From an uncultured Bacteroidota bacterium (GTDB taxonomy: Bacteria; Bacteroidota; Bacteroidia; B-17B0; Aurantibacillaceae), in contig CALMVZ010000011.1 of NCBI GenBank assembly GCA_937873155.1, positions 372,001 to 436,000 on the forward strand: a stretch of DNA of 64,000 nt, in the 5' to 3' direction. Of this stretch, positions 53,818 to 63,700 are shown in pieces. Positions within the stretch are counted from its first letter, which is position 1, and every line of letters starts with the position of its first letter. The position numbers and the translations under genes are program-made. The notes under the pieces were generated by a model. The model searched no databases. It saw only the letters and a program-made list of their open reading frames with translations, and had not been told where the DNA came from.

Positions 53818-54702
53818 ATGTTAAAACGCCTCCTGATATTTAGTTTATTTCTGCCTCTTTTTATTAAAGGACAAAATTATCCCGCCAAGCCAGGCAATTA
53901 TGTTACAGATGAAACACGCACATTAACGAAAGAGCAGGAAGGATTATTAAACGCCAAATTAAAAGCATTCGAGGACACTACAACTAACCAGGTCTTTGTT
54001 TATATGACAGCCTCGCTGAATGGCGAGGATATGGCGCAATTTTGTCAAACTATTTTTCATGAGTGGCATATTGGTCAAAAAGACAAGAACAACGGTGTGC
54101 TTATTGCTGTTTTTAAAGATGATCATAAATTCAGGATACAAACAGGTTACGGATTAGAAGGGCAACTACCTGATCTTCTCACTAAGCGGATCCAGGATAA
54201 TGATATGCGTCCGCTTTTTAAGCAAGGCGATTATTTCGGCGGGATAAATACAGGAATTGATCTTCTTGCTTATTATTCTTGCCATGCTTTTAGTCCGGAT
54301 CCGGTTAAAGAAAATGAAACAAAGTCGATAGCACCACTTCCTCCTGCAGAATTTGATTACGGAAAAGGATTGTCGGGCCTGTTGATCGGTTATGGCATCA
54401 ACGGTCTGATGTTATTCTTGTATATCCGTCAGCTAAGAAAGAAAAATAGAGACAGGCCCACCCGAAAAGTAATTTTCATGACCATTGCGATCATATTTGC
54501 GCTTTTCCCATGCTTTGGGTCTATACTTTTATTTTTTATGCTTCTCTTTATTCAAGACACTAAAGGTATTTCGAGTAGCGGGAGTTATTCTTCGTACAGC
54601 GGATCTTCCTGGAGCAGTTCAGATTCTTCTTCTTTCTCTTCTGATTTCGGAGGTGGTGGAGGGGGAGATTCCGGTGGCGGTGGAAGCAGCAGTGATTGGT
54701 AA
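53818..54702 (+). CDS. TPM-domain (YgcG-like) membrane protein
   Basis: 294 residues. Signal peptide ends FIKGQ. TPM domain (~22-160: VTDETRTLTKEQEGLLN, NNGVLIAVFKDDHKFRIQTGYGLEG). Two membrane helices follow (GLLIGYGINGLMLFLYI and IFALFPCFGSILLFFMLL), then a Ser/Gly-rich low-complexity tail ending GGGGSSSDW, typical of the family. TPM domains have been reported with acid phosphatase activity and in photosystem repair. It is transcribed away from the caspase gene. Confidence 0.9.
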   Translation: MLKRLLIFSLFLPLFIKGQNYPAKPGNYVTDETRTLTKEQEGLLNAKLKAFEDTTTNQVFVYMTASLNGEDMAQFCQTIFHEWHIGQKDKNNGVLIAVFKDDHKFRIQTGYGLEGQLPDLLTKRIQDNDMRPLFKQGDYFGGINTGIDLLAYYSCHAFSPDPVKENETKSIAPLPPAEFDYGKGLSGLLIGYGINGLMLFLYIRQLRKKNRDRPTRKVIFMTIAIIFALFPCFGSILLFFMLLFIQDTKGISSSGSYSSYSGSSWSSSDSSSFSSDFGGGGGGDSGGGGSSSDW

Positions 54703-54753
54703 GAGTTCGCGAGCCTGAAGATTGACTTCCTGTTACCGATATGTCGCCCCTTG

Positions 54754-55146
54754 TTATTTTAAGATGGCCTTGAATTCATCTTCAATTTTTTTCTTGCAAG
54801 AGGCATTCATTTTCAAGATCGCCTTTTTCTTAAGCTTACCTTTTGAGTATTTCCCAATTTGAGCAGTGCCCATTTCTCTCTTTTCTTGTTGCTGATCTTT
54901 GGCAGACATTGCCTTATCAAGCATAGCAGAAAGATTTTTAAAAGCGTCAATTGTTATTTCAGCTCTCTTCGCTTTTCCCCCGCTGTAAGTGCCACTTGAA
55001 CTTTCTTCAGGATTAACAGGCGTATAAACCAATTTCATTTCATCGAGCGTGTAACTGTTAGAATTCCCATCCGAATAAACATAATACGTTTGCGAATTCG
55101 CTTTAAAAAGAAAAGCCATAAACAATAGCAGAAATGATTTTTTCAT
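54754..55146 (-). CDS. Small secreted protein, function unknown
   Basis: 130 residues. Signal peptide MKKSFLLLFMAFLFKANSQ. YYVYSDGNSNSYTLDEMKLVYTPV followed by a Ser/Gly segment and a basic helical C-terminus (KKKAILKMNASCKKKIEDEF). No family is recognised. It starts 9 nt after hutU and may be read from the same transcript, though a functional link to histidine degradation is not evident. Confidence 0.72.
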   Translation of the reverse strand: MKKSFLLLFMAFLFKANSQTYYVYSDGNSNSYTLDEMKLVYTPVNPEESSSGTYSGGKAKRAEITIDAFKNLSAMLDKAMSAKDQQQEKREMGTAQIGKYSKGKLKKKAILKMNASCKKKIEDEFKAILK

Positions 55147-55155
55147 GATAGATAT

Positions 55156-57168
55156 TTAAAACAATCCGTCGAGGGTTTTATCGTCAACTAAATTCGGAAG
55201 TGTTACTTTTAAATTCGGTGTACGTTCCATTTCGCGTTTAATAGCGAAAAGAGCCTCTTTATTTCTGGCCCAGCTTCTTCTTGCGATCCCATTGTTCACA
55301 TCCCAGAACAACATTTGTTTTAATCTACGATCGGCATCGTTGCTGCCGTCTAACACTAAACCAAACCCACCATTAATTACTTCACCCCAACCAACGCCAC
55401 CACCATTGTGTAAACTGATCCAGGTCGCACCACGGAATCCGTCACCGACAAAATTTTGTACGGCCATATCGGCAGTAAATTTAGAGCCGTCATAAATATT
55501 TGAAGTTTCCCTATACGGCGAGTCGGTTCCGCTCACATCATGATGGTCTCTTCCTAAAACAACAGGAGCAGTAATTTTACCTTCCGCAACTGCTTTGTTC
55601 ATCGCTTCTGCAATTCTAACACGGGCTTCGCTGTCTGCGTAAAGAATTCGCGCTTGTGATCCAACAACTAAATTATTTTTCATCGCATCGCGGATCCAAA
55701 TAATATTATCGCTGAGCTGCTGTTTAATTTCTTCAGGAGCGTTTTTATGCATGTCTTCTAAAACACCTAATGCGATTTCATCTGTTTTACGAAGATCATT
55801 TTCATTAGCGCTTGTACATACCCATCGGAAAGGACCAAATCCATAATCAAAACACATCGGGCCTAAAATATCCTGTACATATGAATTGTATCTGAAATCT
55901 TCTTTGCTTCCTTTTTTAAACACATCTCCACCCGCACGGGATACTTCTAATAAGAACGCATTTCCATAATCAAAGAAGTACATTCCGTTAGCGTGAAGTG
56001 TATTTACAGCATTGATGTGGCGGACAAGAGTTTTCTGAACTTCTGTTTTAAATTTGGCAGGTTCGTCCGCCATCATCTTATTGCTTTCCTCTAATGAGAA
56101 ACCTACAGGATAATATCCGCCCGCCCAGGGATTATGTAAGGATGTCTGATCCGAACCAATATCAACTTTAATATTTTCTTTTACCAAACGTTCCCACAGA
56201 TCAACTACATTTCCCTGGTAAGCTAAAGAAACCGCTTCTTTCGATCCAACTGCTTTTTTAATCCTCGGAATCAACAAATCTAAACTTTCAAAAACTTCAT
56301 CCACCCATTTTTGTGAATGTCGGGTGTTCACAGCTTTAGGATTTATTTCAGCAGTAACAGAAACTAATCCGGCAATGCGTGCTGCTTTTGGTTGTGCACC
56401 ACTCATGCCGCCTAACCCTGCAGTTACAAATAATTTTCCTTTTCTGTCTTCTTCCGATGTCGAAATTTTTCTCGCAGCATTCATCACGGTGATAGTAGTT
56501 CCGTGTACAATTCCTTGCGGACCGATGTACATAAACGAACCCGCTGTCATTTGTCCATACTGTGTTACACCAAGAGCGTTGAATTTTTCCCAGTCATCCG
56601 GTTTGCTGTAATTCGGGATCATCATTCCATTAGTAACAACAACTCTCGGCGCATCTTTATGCGATGGAAACAATCCCATCGGATGTCCGCTGTAAAGAAC
56701 CAAAGTTTGCTCATCTGTCATTGCCGACAAATACTGCATAGTTAATAAATATTGCGCCCAGTTTTGGAATACAGCGCCATTTCCTCCGTAAGTTATTAAT
56801 TCATGAGGATGTTGGGCAACAGCATGATCCAAATTATTACTGAGCATGTGCATGATCGCAGCAGCTTGTTTGCTTTTGTGCGGATATTCGTTGATAGGAC
56901 GCGCGAAAATTTTATAATCAGGACGAAAACGATACATGTAAATTCGTCCATATGTTTTTAATTCGTCTGCAAATTCTTTGGCAAGCGTTGAATGGTGTTC
57001 TGAATCAAAATAACGCAGCGCGTTCCTGACCGCTAATTTTTTTTCATCTGCACTTAAAATATCTTTACGCTTCGGGGCGTGATTAATGGTCGTTTCGTAT
57101 GGCTTTGTATCAGGAAGTTCTGTTGGAATCCCTTCTGATACTTTTTTCTTAAACTCTTCTGCTGTCAT
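55156..57168 (-). CDS. hutU: Urocanate hydratase (long form)
   Basis: 670 residues, about 110 longer than the classical ~555-residue enzyme, as in a known Bacteroidota form. It converts urocanate to imidazolone propionate with NAD+ as electrophile. Motifs: YGGNGAVFQNWAQY, SGHPMGLFPSH, TVMNAARK, GLGGMSGAQPKA and, near the end, ISLHNGGGVGWGEVINGG. No other hut gene is in the window, so the pathway must be completed elsewhere. Confidence 0.95.
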   Translation of the reverse strand: MTAEEFKKKVSEGIPTELPDTKPYETTINHAPKRKDILSADEKKLAVRNALRYFDSEHHSTLAKEFADELKTYGRIYMYRFRPDYKIFARPINEYPHKSKQAAAIMHMLSNNLDHAVAQHPHELITYGGNGAVFQNWAQYLLTMQYLSAMTDEQTLVLYSGHPMGLFPSHKDAPRVVVTNGMMIPNYSKPDDWEKFNALGVTQYGQMTAGSFMYIGPQGIVHGTTITVMNAARKISTSEEDRKGKLFVTAGLGGMSGAQPKAARIAGLVSVTAEINPKAVNTRHSQKWVDEVFESLDLLIPRIKKAVGSKEAVSLAYQGNVVDLWERLVKENIKVDIGSDQTSLHNPWAGGYYPVGFSLEESNKMMADEPAKFKTEVQKTLVRHINAVNTLHANGMYFFDYGNAFLLEVSRAGGDVFKKGSKEDFRYNSYVQDILGPMCFDYGFGPFRWVCTSANENDLRKTDEIALGVLEDMHKNAPEEIKQQLSDNIIWIRDAMKNNLVVGSQARILYADSEARVRIAEAMNKAVAEGKITAPVVLGRDHHDVSGTDSPYRETSNIYDGSKFTADMAVQNFVGDGFRGATWISLHNGGGVGWGEVINGGFGLVLDGSNDADRRLKQMLFWDVNNGIARRSWARNKEALFAIKREMERTPNLKVTLPNLVDDKTLDGLF

Positions 57169-57215
57169 TTCAGTACTAATATAACTTATTTCACTAAATC
57201 CTATACCCTAAATCC

Positions 57216-57398
57216 TTAATCCTTTTTGTTCTCATCTTTTTTATCAAATTTCCCCGTATTCTTATTATAACCATATGGACAATGTTTACAACCGCTTTTG
57301 CAACAATGCCCGCGTTTCAAATGGTACTTTTCAGTGAACACAATATAACCTTCAGGACTCAGGTAATAATCTTCAGGATCTAACCTCTTGTTGAACAT
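57216..57398 (-). CDS. DUF5522 Cys-rich small protein
   Basis: 60 residues. YYLSPEGYIVFTEKYHLKRGHCCKSGCKHCPYGY is the DUF5522 core, with a CCxxxCxxCP cluster that could bind zinc or an Fe-S centre. The -7 element TACTTTTG ends 4 nt before the ATG, so the mRNA is probably leaderless. Lies 47 nt upstream of hutU. Confidence 0.87.
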   Translation of the reverse strand: MFNKRLDPEDYYLSPEGYIVFTEKYHLKRGHCCKSGCKHCPYGYNKNTGKFDKKDENKKD

Positions 57399-57402
57399 AT
57401 TA

Positions 57403-57410
57403 CAAAAGTA
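57403..57410 (-). promoter_or_regulatory. -7 promoter element TACTTTTG of the DUF5522 gene
   Basis: Exact TANNTTTG on the minus strand, 4 nt from the ATG at 57398. Confidence 0.55.
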
Positions 57411-57441
57411 CGATTACCCCTTGTAAAGCGAAAGAATTTCT

Positions 57442-57449
57442 TAGTTTTG
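57442..57449 (+). promoter_or_regulatory. -7 promoter element TAGTTTTG of the porin gene
   Basis: Exact TANNTTTG, 5 nt (TATCA) before ATG 57455. Confidence 0.55.
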
Positions 57450-57454
57450 TATCA

Positions 57455-58591
57455 ATGAAAAAGCATTTCTTTTGGTTTTCTGTGATCGTCGGCTTTTTCA
57501 TTCCTGATACTTTTTACGGGCAGGACACGCTAAAGAGATCCTTTGTGATGGAAAAAGATTCCGGTCATTTTGGAGGTGTAAACATCATTGAAAGACGCAG
57601 TGGTGCAATACTTCATCTTAACGGCTACGTAAGTATTTATTATGCTTACTATACGGATGAGATAACTAATAACGGAATGGTTCAAATTCCTGTAATGGCG
57701 CCCAGGAATAAACAATTGGGATTGAATATGGCGATGGGTTCTTTACAATATACTTCTAAAAATGTGCGCGGTAATTTTGCTTTACATTATGGCGATATTC
57801 CCCTGGCTATTTGGCCTTCCGATCTTAATATGGTACAGGAAGCCAACGCGGGAGTAAGAGTAACAAAAGGGCTTTGGTTGGATGCCGGCATCTTCCGTTC
57901 GCACATTGGGGTTGAAAGTATAGAGCCGAGAGAAAATATCTCGTCAACCACATCCTTGGTCAACAATTATGAACCCTATTATTTTACCGGAGCCAAATTA
58001 ACGTACGCATTAAATTCAAAACTGTCATTTCAGGTAAATGCATTTAATAGTTTCAATACTTTAACCGAAACTAATAAGGATAAATTACTGGGTTTTTCGT
58101 GCGTGTTTGAACCAACCGATGATGTGTCACTTACTTATAATTTTCTTACCGGGGATGAAACGCCCGATACGGAAACAAAAAAGCACAGGCGCTTTTACAA
58201 TAATATTTATGCAACCTTAAAGTTCAATAAATTGACAATAGCTGCTGAGGTAAATTATGGTTGGCAGGAGAATTCCATGTTAAAAGATTCCTCAGGTACC
58301 GCGAGGGTATCCAGCGATCTGATCATAGCCAAATACCAGGTTCTTAAAAAAGCCGCCGTTTATATCAGGCAGGAATTTTTATCGGATCCTGAAGGCGTTC
58401 TTACAGGCAGTCTTAATTTTGGTAAAAACGTGTCAGGGACAACCGGCGGAGTAGAATATAAACCATTTAAAACCGTAGCTTTGAGTCTTGAAGGGCGGAT
58501 GTTGCAGGCAGAAAACAAAGTGTTCGCGGAAAACGGAAGACGGACCAATAAACGTTATGAATGTATTTTGTGCCTGGACGTATCTTTTTAA
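57455..58591 (+). CDS. Outer-membrane porin of the BBP2-like type
   Basis: 378 residues. Signal peptide ends DTFYGQ. HLNGYVSIYYAYYTDE, RNKQLGLNMAMGSLQYTSKNVRGNFALHYGD and LWLDAGIFRSHIG are marks of the beta-barrel porin-2 group; the protein ends in a terminal Phe (LDVSF). Its stop is directly followed by the TTG start of murI, so the two form an operon. Confidence 0.83.
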   Translation: MKKHFFWFSVIVGFFIPDTFYGQDTLKRSFVMEKDSGHFGGVNIIERRSGAILHLNGYVSIYYAYYTDEITNNGMVQIPVMAPRNKQLGLNMAMGSLQYTSKNVRGNFALHYGDIPLAIWPSDLNMVQEANAGVRVTKGLWLDAGIFRSHIGVESIEPRENISSTTSLVNNYEPYYFTGAKLTYALNSKLSFQVNAFNSFNTLTETNKDKLLGFSCVFEPTDDVSLTYNFLTGDETPDTETKKHRRFYNNIYATLKFNKLTIAAEVNYGWQENSMLKDSSGTARVSSDLIIAKYQVLKKAAVYIRQEFLSDPEGVLTGSLNFGKNVSGTTGGVEYKPFKTVALSLEGRMLQAENKVFAENGRRTNKRYECILCLDVSF

Positions 58592-59425
58592 TTGAGCGAC
58601 AAAAAAACATATTCACCTATTGGGGTTTTCGATTCCGGTTATGGAGGACTTACTATTTTAAAAGAAATAGTGAAAGAACTGCCCGAACATGATTTTTTGT
58701 ATTTGGGAGACAACGCGCGCGCTCCATATGGTTCGAAGAGTTTCGAAGAAGTTTATGATCTAACATTAGAATGCGTGAAGCAATTATTTGATCAGGGGTG
58801 TCATTTAGTTGTTCTCGCTTGCAACACAGCTTCGGCAAAGGCATTAAGAAATATTCAGCAAAAGGATCTTCCGAATATTGATCCGACAAGAAGAGTTTTA
58901 GGTGTAATTCGTCCGACAACAGAACTTGCCGGAAATTACACGAAGACAAAACATATTGGCGTATTAGGAACTGCCGGAACGGTTTTGTCTCAATCTTATC
59001 CAATAGAAGTTTCAAAATTCCATCCTGAAATAAAGGTTTACCAGGAAGCCTGTCCGTTATGGGTGCCAATAGTTGAAAGCGGAAAACAAAACGCGGACGA
59101 TACTGATGCAGAAGTGAAAAAGCATATAGATGTGTTAATGAGCCGCTCACCTAAAATTGATACGATCATATTAGGCTGTACGCATTATCCTTTACTCATA
59201 AATAAAATAAAAAAGTTTGTACCTGAGTACGTAACTTTGATCACACAAGGAGAAATTGTAGCAAAAGGCCTGAAAGATTATTTGCAGCGCCATCCTGAAA
59301 TGGAAGCTAAGTGTTCCAAAAATTCATCAATAGAGTTTTTAACTACGGGAGATGCAAGTTTCTTCGATGAGAATGGCGGGAAATTTTTCGGCAAGGAAAT
59401 CAAATCAAAACACTTACAGCTCTAA
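58592..59425 (+). CDS. murI: Glutamate racemase
   Basis: 277 residues from a TTG that immediately follows the porin stop; no ATG is available near it. Interconverts L- and D-glutamate for peptidoglycan. Motifs: GVFDSGYGGLT, GDNARAPYG, LACNTAS (C77) and ILGCTHYPLL (C196), the two catalytic Cys. Tyr replaces the usual Val in the first motif. Confidence 0.95.
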   Translation: MSDKKTYSPIGVFDSGYGGLTILKEIVKELPEHDFLYLGDNARAPYGSKSFEEVYDLTLECVKQLFDQGCHLVVLACNTASAKALRNIQQKDLPNIDPTRRVLGVIRPTTELAGNYTKTKHIGVLGTAGTVLSQSYPIEVSKFHPEIKVYQEACPLWVPIVESGKQNADDTDAEVKKHIDVLMSRSPKIDTIILGCTHYPLLINKIKKFVPEYVTLITQGEIVAKGLKDYLQRHPEMEAKCSKNSSIEFLTTGDASFFDENGGKFFGKEIKSKHLQL

Positions 59426-59487
59426 TTGTATTAACTGTTATAACTAACATCAAACGATTCGTATATTCGACCCAATTCGTATCGTAG

Positions 59488-60000
59488 TTATTTGAACCAA
59501 CCGCTATACATTAAATAGTTGTTCGCGATACGGTTTATTTCACCGTTAATTAATTCCTGTGAGATATCTTTTAATTTTTTAGCCGGCACTCCGGCAAAGA
59601 TACAGCCGCTTGGCACAACAGTTCCTTCAGTTACAACAGCGCCTGCGGCAATTATTGTATTGCTGCCGATCTCGCAATTATCCATCACAATAGCACCCAT
59701 GCCTATTAATACGTTATCATGTACTTTGCAACCGTGAACGATCGCGTTATGTCCGATAGAAACATTATCACCCAAATGCACTTTTGTTTTTTCGTAAGTA
59801 CAGTGCAGAACAGCGCCGTCTTGTATATTCACTTTGTTTCCGATTCGGATACTATTTACATCGCCACGCACTACAGCATTGAACCAGATACTGCAATCAT
59901 CACCAATAACAACATCGCCAACAACGGTTGCGTTAGGCGCGATAAAACAATTTTTTCCGAACTGCGGGGAAACACCTTTTACGGGGAGGATAACTGGCAT
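59488..60000 (-). CDS. Gamma carbonic anhydrase-like hexapeptide-repeat protein
   Basis: 170 residues from ATG 60000; a GTG at 60030 is less likely. Left-handed beta-helix of hexapeptide repeats (VVGDVVIGDDCSIWFNAVVRGD, NIQDGAVLHC, IGHNAIVHGCKVHDNVLIGMGA). The three zinc His of gamma-CA/PaaY/YrdA type are present in VLHC, SIGHN and IVHGC. Catalytic CA activity is uncertain for this subgroup. Confidence 0.92.
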   Translation of the reverse strand: MPVILPVKGVSPQFGKNCFIAPNATVVGDVVIGDDCSIWFNAVVRGDVNSIRIGNKVNIQDGAVLHCTYEKTKVHLGDNVSIGHNAIVHGCKVHDNVLIGMGAIVMDNCEIGSNTIIAAGAVVTEGTVVPSGCIFAGVPAKKLKDISQELINGEINRIANNYLMYSGWFK

Positions 60001-60140
60001 AAGATCTGGTTTAAAGTTTGAAATTAACACTTTTTTACAAATTCAGCCCAACTGTTGGAGATAAGCAGGCGTATAGTTGGGTAAGAAGCACAATAACCCC
60101 TTATGAAAACACTACTACTTTTTAAATCATATATTTATGA

Positions 60141-60192
60141 AATGAAGTAAAAATTTGTTTTCATCAGATTTCCGACCAAATTTTACTTCATT
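60141..60192. repeat. Long imperfect hairpin, 16-bp arms
   Basis: Arms AATGAAGTAAAAATTTG (60141-60157) and CAAATTTTACTTCATT (60177-60192) are complementary except for one extra A. The 19-nt loop is TTTTCATCAGATTTCCGAC. It lies between divergent genes, has no T-run, and could be an operator or leader structure of the gene at 60226. Confidence 0.7.
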
Positions 60193-60225
60193 CCATACAG
60201 GCATTAAACAACTAAAATTAGCTGT

Positions 60226-60789
60226 ATGAAAACCACAAAAAGTGTAGTGTTATGCGCAATGATAATTGTGCAAACTGTTAAAGGTCAAAACAACAATCAC
60301 AAAGTTTATTTAGAAGGAAGTATTTCAGGCGGTATTCAGAACACAGCGGCGGTTGCCGGCGTTAGCGGTGCCTTAGGAATATTTTTAAACAAGCACAGCA
60401 GCGTGGATATCAGGGCAAGAGAAGTGTACAATTTCGCTAATATGGATATTGTCGGGCCGATCACATTTAACTATCGCTACAACTTAAATAACGGTTTATT
60501 TTTTGGCGGAGGTTTTGCGCATCATCATGAAGTCGGGCATCATACTTATATGCAGCATCCCGGAGAATCTGTAATGGGAAGCCACCCTAATATTTTTCAC
60601 CGCAGTGGAGTAGGATTAGACATTGGCTACAATTTTAAACCATTCTATAAAAAAGGATTCTTCAGCTGGATATATCCTGCAATTAACGTGAACTACACCC
60701 ACATGTTCATGGACAACGGAAGAAATCCGTTGGTGACTGTTAATCTTGGCCTAAGAGTCGGATTGAAGAAATTCGCAGCAGCGAATTAG
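60226..60789 (+). CDS. Small outer-membrane beta-barrel-like protein, His-rich loop
   Basis: 187 residues. Signal peptide ends TVKGQ. Eight or so amphipathic strands; a loop is His-rich (GFAHHHEVGHHTYMQHPGE), suggesting metal binding. No family is certain. Its stop overlaps the stop of the converging gene by 4 nt (TTAG). The long hairpin at 60141 lies just upstream. Confidence 0.75.
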   Translation: MKTTKSVVLCAMIIVQTVKGQNNNHKVYLEGSISGGIQNTAAVAGVSGALGIFLNKHSSVDIRAREVYNFANMDIVGPITFNYRYNLNNGLFFGGGFAHHHEVGHHTYMQHPGESVMGSHPNIFHRSGVGLDIGYNFKPFYKKGFFSWIYPAINVNYTHMFMDNGRNPLVTVNLGLRVGLKKFAAAN

Positions 60790-63700
60790 AGTTTGATCAG
60801 TTTAACGGACCTTAAGTAATCACCGGATTGTAATTGAACATAGTAAACACCTGAAGAAAATTCCGAAGTGTTTATATGGAAGGTTTGGTGTGTATTGAAC
60901 TTCGACATCAACTTACCTGTTACATCATAAACCGTTATGTTAAGAAAAACATTATTCGGATTTGTAATTGTGAATTCGTTCGAGAAAGGATTTGGGAATA
61001 CTTCCAGAGAATACAATATTTCTTCTTTGATATTAGTACACAAATTTACTGTGATGGATTCGCAGTCTGAGTAAGAGCAACCATAAGTATCAACATAGTT
61101 ATAAGTGACCGAATAAGAACCTGCAGATGTTGGCGTGAAAACATTTCCACTTAAAAAAGGACCGCTTAAACTTCCTCCGCTTGGAGTGTAGGTGATAGTT
61201 GAAGATTGTCCTGTACATATCGAATCCGGGGAAGCGTTCGTAATGACACATTGTTGTGGAAAAACTGTAAAAACGGCAGTTGCGGTATTCGGACATGGGG
61301 ATGTTATTTTGTACCCAACGCTATAGGTGCCTGGTGTAGTTAAGTAAATTGTATTGGATGTTACTCCGGGCGTGGTATAAGACCCACCGGTCGGGCTTGG
61401 ATTTAATATAACAGGTGTTGTTGAATAAGGACAAATTGTATTTGTTGACGCAGTGAGGGATACCGTGGGAGTGGGATTTACAGTTACTGTAATAACTTTT
61501 GTAACGTTACAATAAGGACCAAAACTTGTGCATGAATAAGACGTTGTTGAGCTTGGTGCAACCCACGCAGTATCTTGTATACTTCCGTTACTCCATAAAA
61601 AATTATAATAATCAGCACTGTATACGTTTAATAAACTCAGATTGCCCGGACAAATCGGATTGCTAACGCAATTAATGCTTAAAGTTGGCATTGGAGAAAG
61701 ATAAATCAACTTTGACGCAGATGAACTACAGCCATTAGTAGCCGTTCCTGTAACTGAAAATGTAGTTGGAGACGAAACGGGGGAAATATTAAGTGTATTC
61801 GTTGTCGGACCAGTGTTCCATGAATAAGTAGAGGCGCCTGAAGCCGTGAGGACAGAAGTGCTTCCGGCACACATAATAGATGCCCCGCTAATGGAGGTTA
61901 AAGGTGAAGGAATAAATGTTACTGTATAAAGTGCTGACATGGCCTTGCAACCCGCGCTGTTTGCTCCGATAACGTAATAGTTAGATACTCCGGGAGTGCT
62001 GTTGGTCACATTAACGGTTGGTGATACATAACTTGTAGACCATGTATACGAAGAGGCTCCGGAAGCTGTTAGACTTACGTATCCACCAATAGTGCACGCA
62101 ACTGAACTTGTTCCGGTTATAGAAACTGTTGGATACGGCAGAGGAGAAACTGTAATGGTTCGCGTTGCAGTCATTGTGCCACATAAAGAATTATTTACGT
62201 CTACCGTGTAAGTGGTAGTAACAGTTGGAGAAACGACAGTCGACTGGGTTGTGGTGCCGGTACTCCAACTATATGTTGTGGGAGTTGAAAACATAGTGGC
62301 ACTTAGGCTTACTGTAGCGCCAACACATATGGATACCGAACTGACTCCGATATTGGCAGACGCTGGATCGGCCTTTACGGTGTGATTAGCAAATGGCCCT
62401 TGACATCCATTGGCATCAGCTCCCAAAAGAAAATATGTAGAAACGGTAAATGGAGATACAGTTAAAGTCGGACCGGTTCCGATTGGTGTAAATGAGCTGT
62501 TGGTCCATGTATAAGTATTGGCGCCTGATGCTGTTAATGTGGCGGTTTGCCCAAAACAAATTAGCGTTGGTCCGCTTATTGAAAGCGTTGGCATAGGGGC
62601 AGCTGAAATAGGGAATACCGACATTGTTTTACACCCTCCTGCATCAGTAGCTGTAACCGAAAAATTAGTGGTTGTCGGTGAGTTAACGCTTGCAGTAATA
62701 GAATTGCCACTATAAGTGTTAGTACCGAAAGTATAAGTGTACGAACTAAACCCTGAAGCGCTGACCGGAAATGAGCCGCCTGTACAAACGGTAGCAGGTG
62801 AGGTGACCGTTAGTGTGTTACCGGATGGAGAATTTACAGTGACCTGTACGGTTTTTGTGACCGGACCGCAAGTGCTGCCAATTGATACTGAATAGATCGT
62901 TGTAGAAGTTGGTTTTACATAGGTTGAGTAGGTGGTGGCTCCGGAGCTCCATAAATAGGAGCTTTGACCGATAGAAGACGATAATAAGGTTGAATCCCCA
63001 ACACAAAGAACACTTTTTGTTGCTAATGCAAAGACATTTGTGTTTGTGGGCACAGCCTGAATTGTAACTGATTTGGTAGTTCCTTTACACCCCTGAAGAC
63101 TAGTTCCATTTACCGTATACGTTGTATTAACCGATGGAGAAACCGTGATCGAAGGCGTATTGGCTCCCGTACTCCAGGTATAACTTGAAGCTCCGCTGGC
63201 TCCGATTGAAATAGGACTTCCGATGCAAACAGAAGCATTTCCTGAAACAGAAATTGTAGGAGTAGGATAAATTGTTATGGATTGCGTAGCTGAACTTTTA
63301 CATACCTTGCTCTGGCTTGATCCTGTTAAAGTATGAACAACAGATGCAGACGAGGCTATAGATAATATTGTGGCAGTGCTAATTGAGGGAAACCATGTAT
63401 AAGTTGCTGCGCCACTCGCTGTAAGCGTATATGCGGAACCCAAGCATGCAGATGTAGTGCCGCTATTAATAGAGACAGTTGGAGATAAATTTATTTTCCA
63501 ATGTTTTTCGAAGTTACAACCAGTGGTGAAACTCATAGCTAAAGAATAATAACCTTCATTGGAAGTTGTTATCGACTGCGAGCCGTATCCGGTAGATGAA
63601 GTTACCCAACTGTAACTTGACGCACCATTGGGAGCTGAAATTGTACAGGGATCATTAAAGCACGTGAAATCAAAATTAGAATGGAAAGGATAAGATAAAC

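Noticed and set aside
59488-60030. GTG start at 60030 for the gamma carbonic anhydrase-like gene
   Set aside because: The ATG at 60000 gives the usual MPVILPVKG N-terminus; the extra ten residues are not typical of the family.
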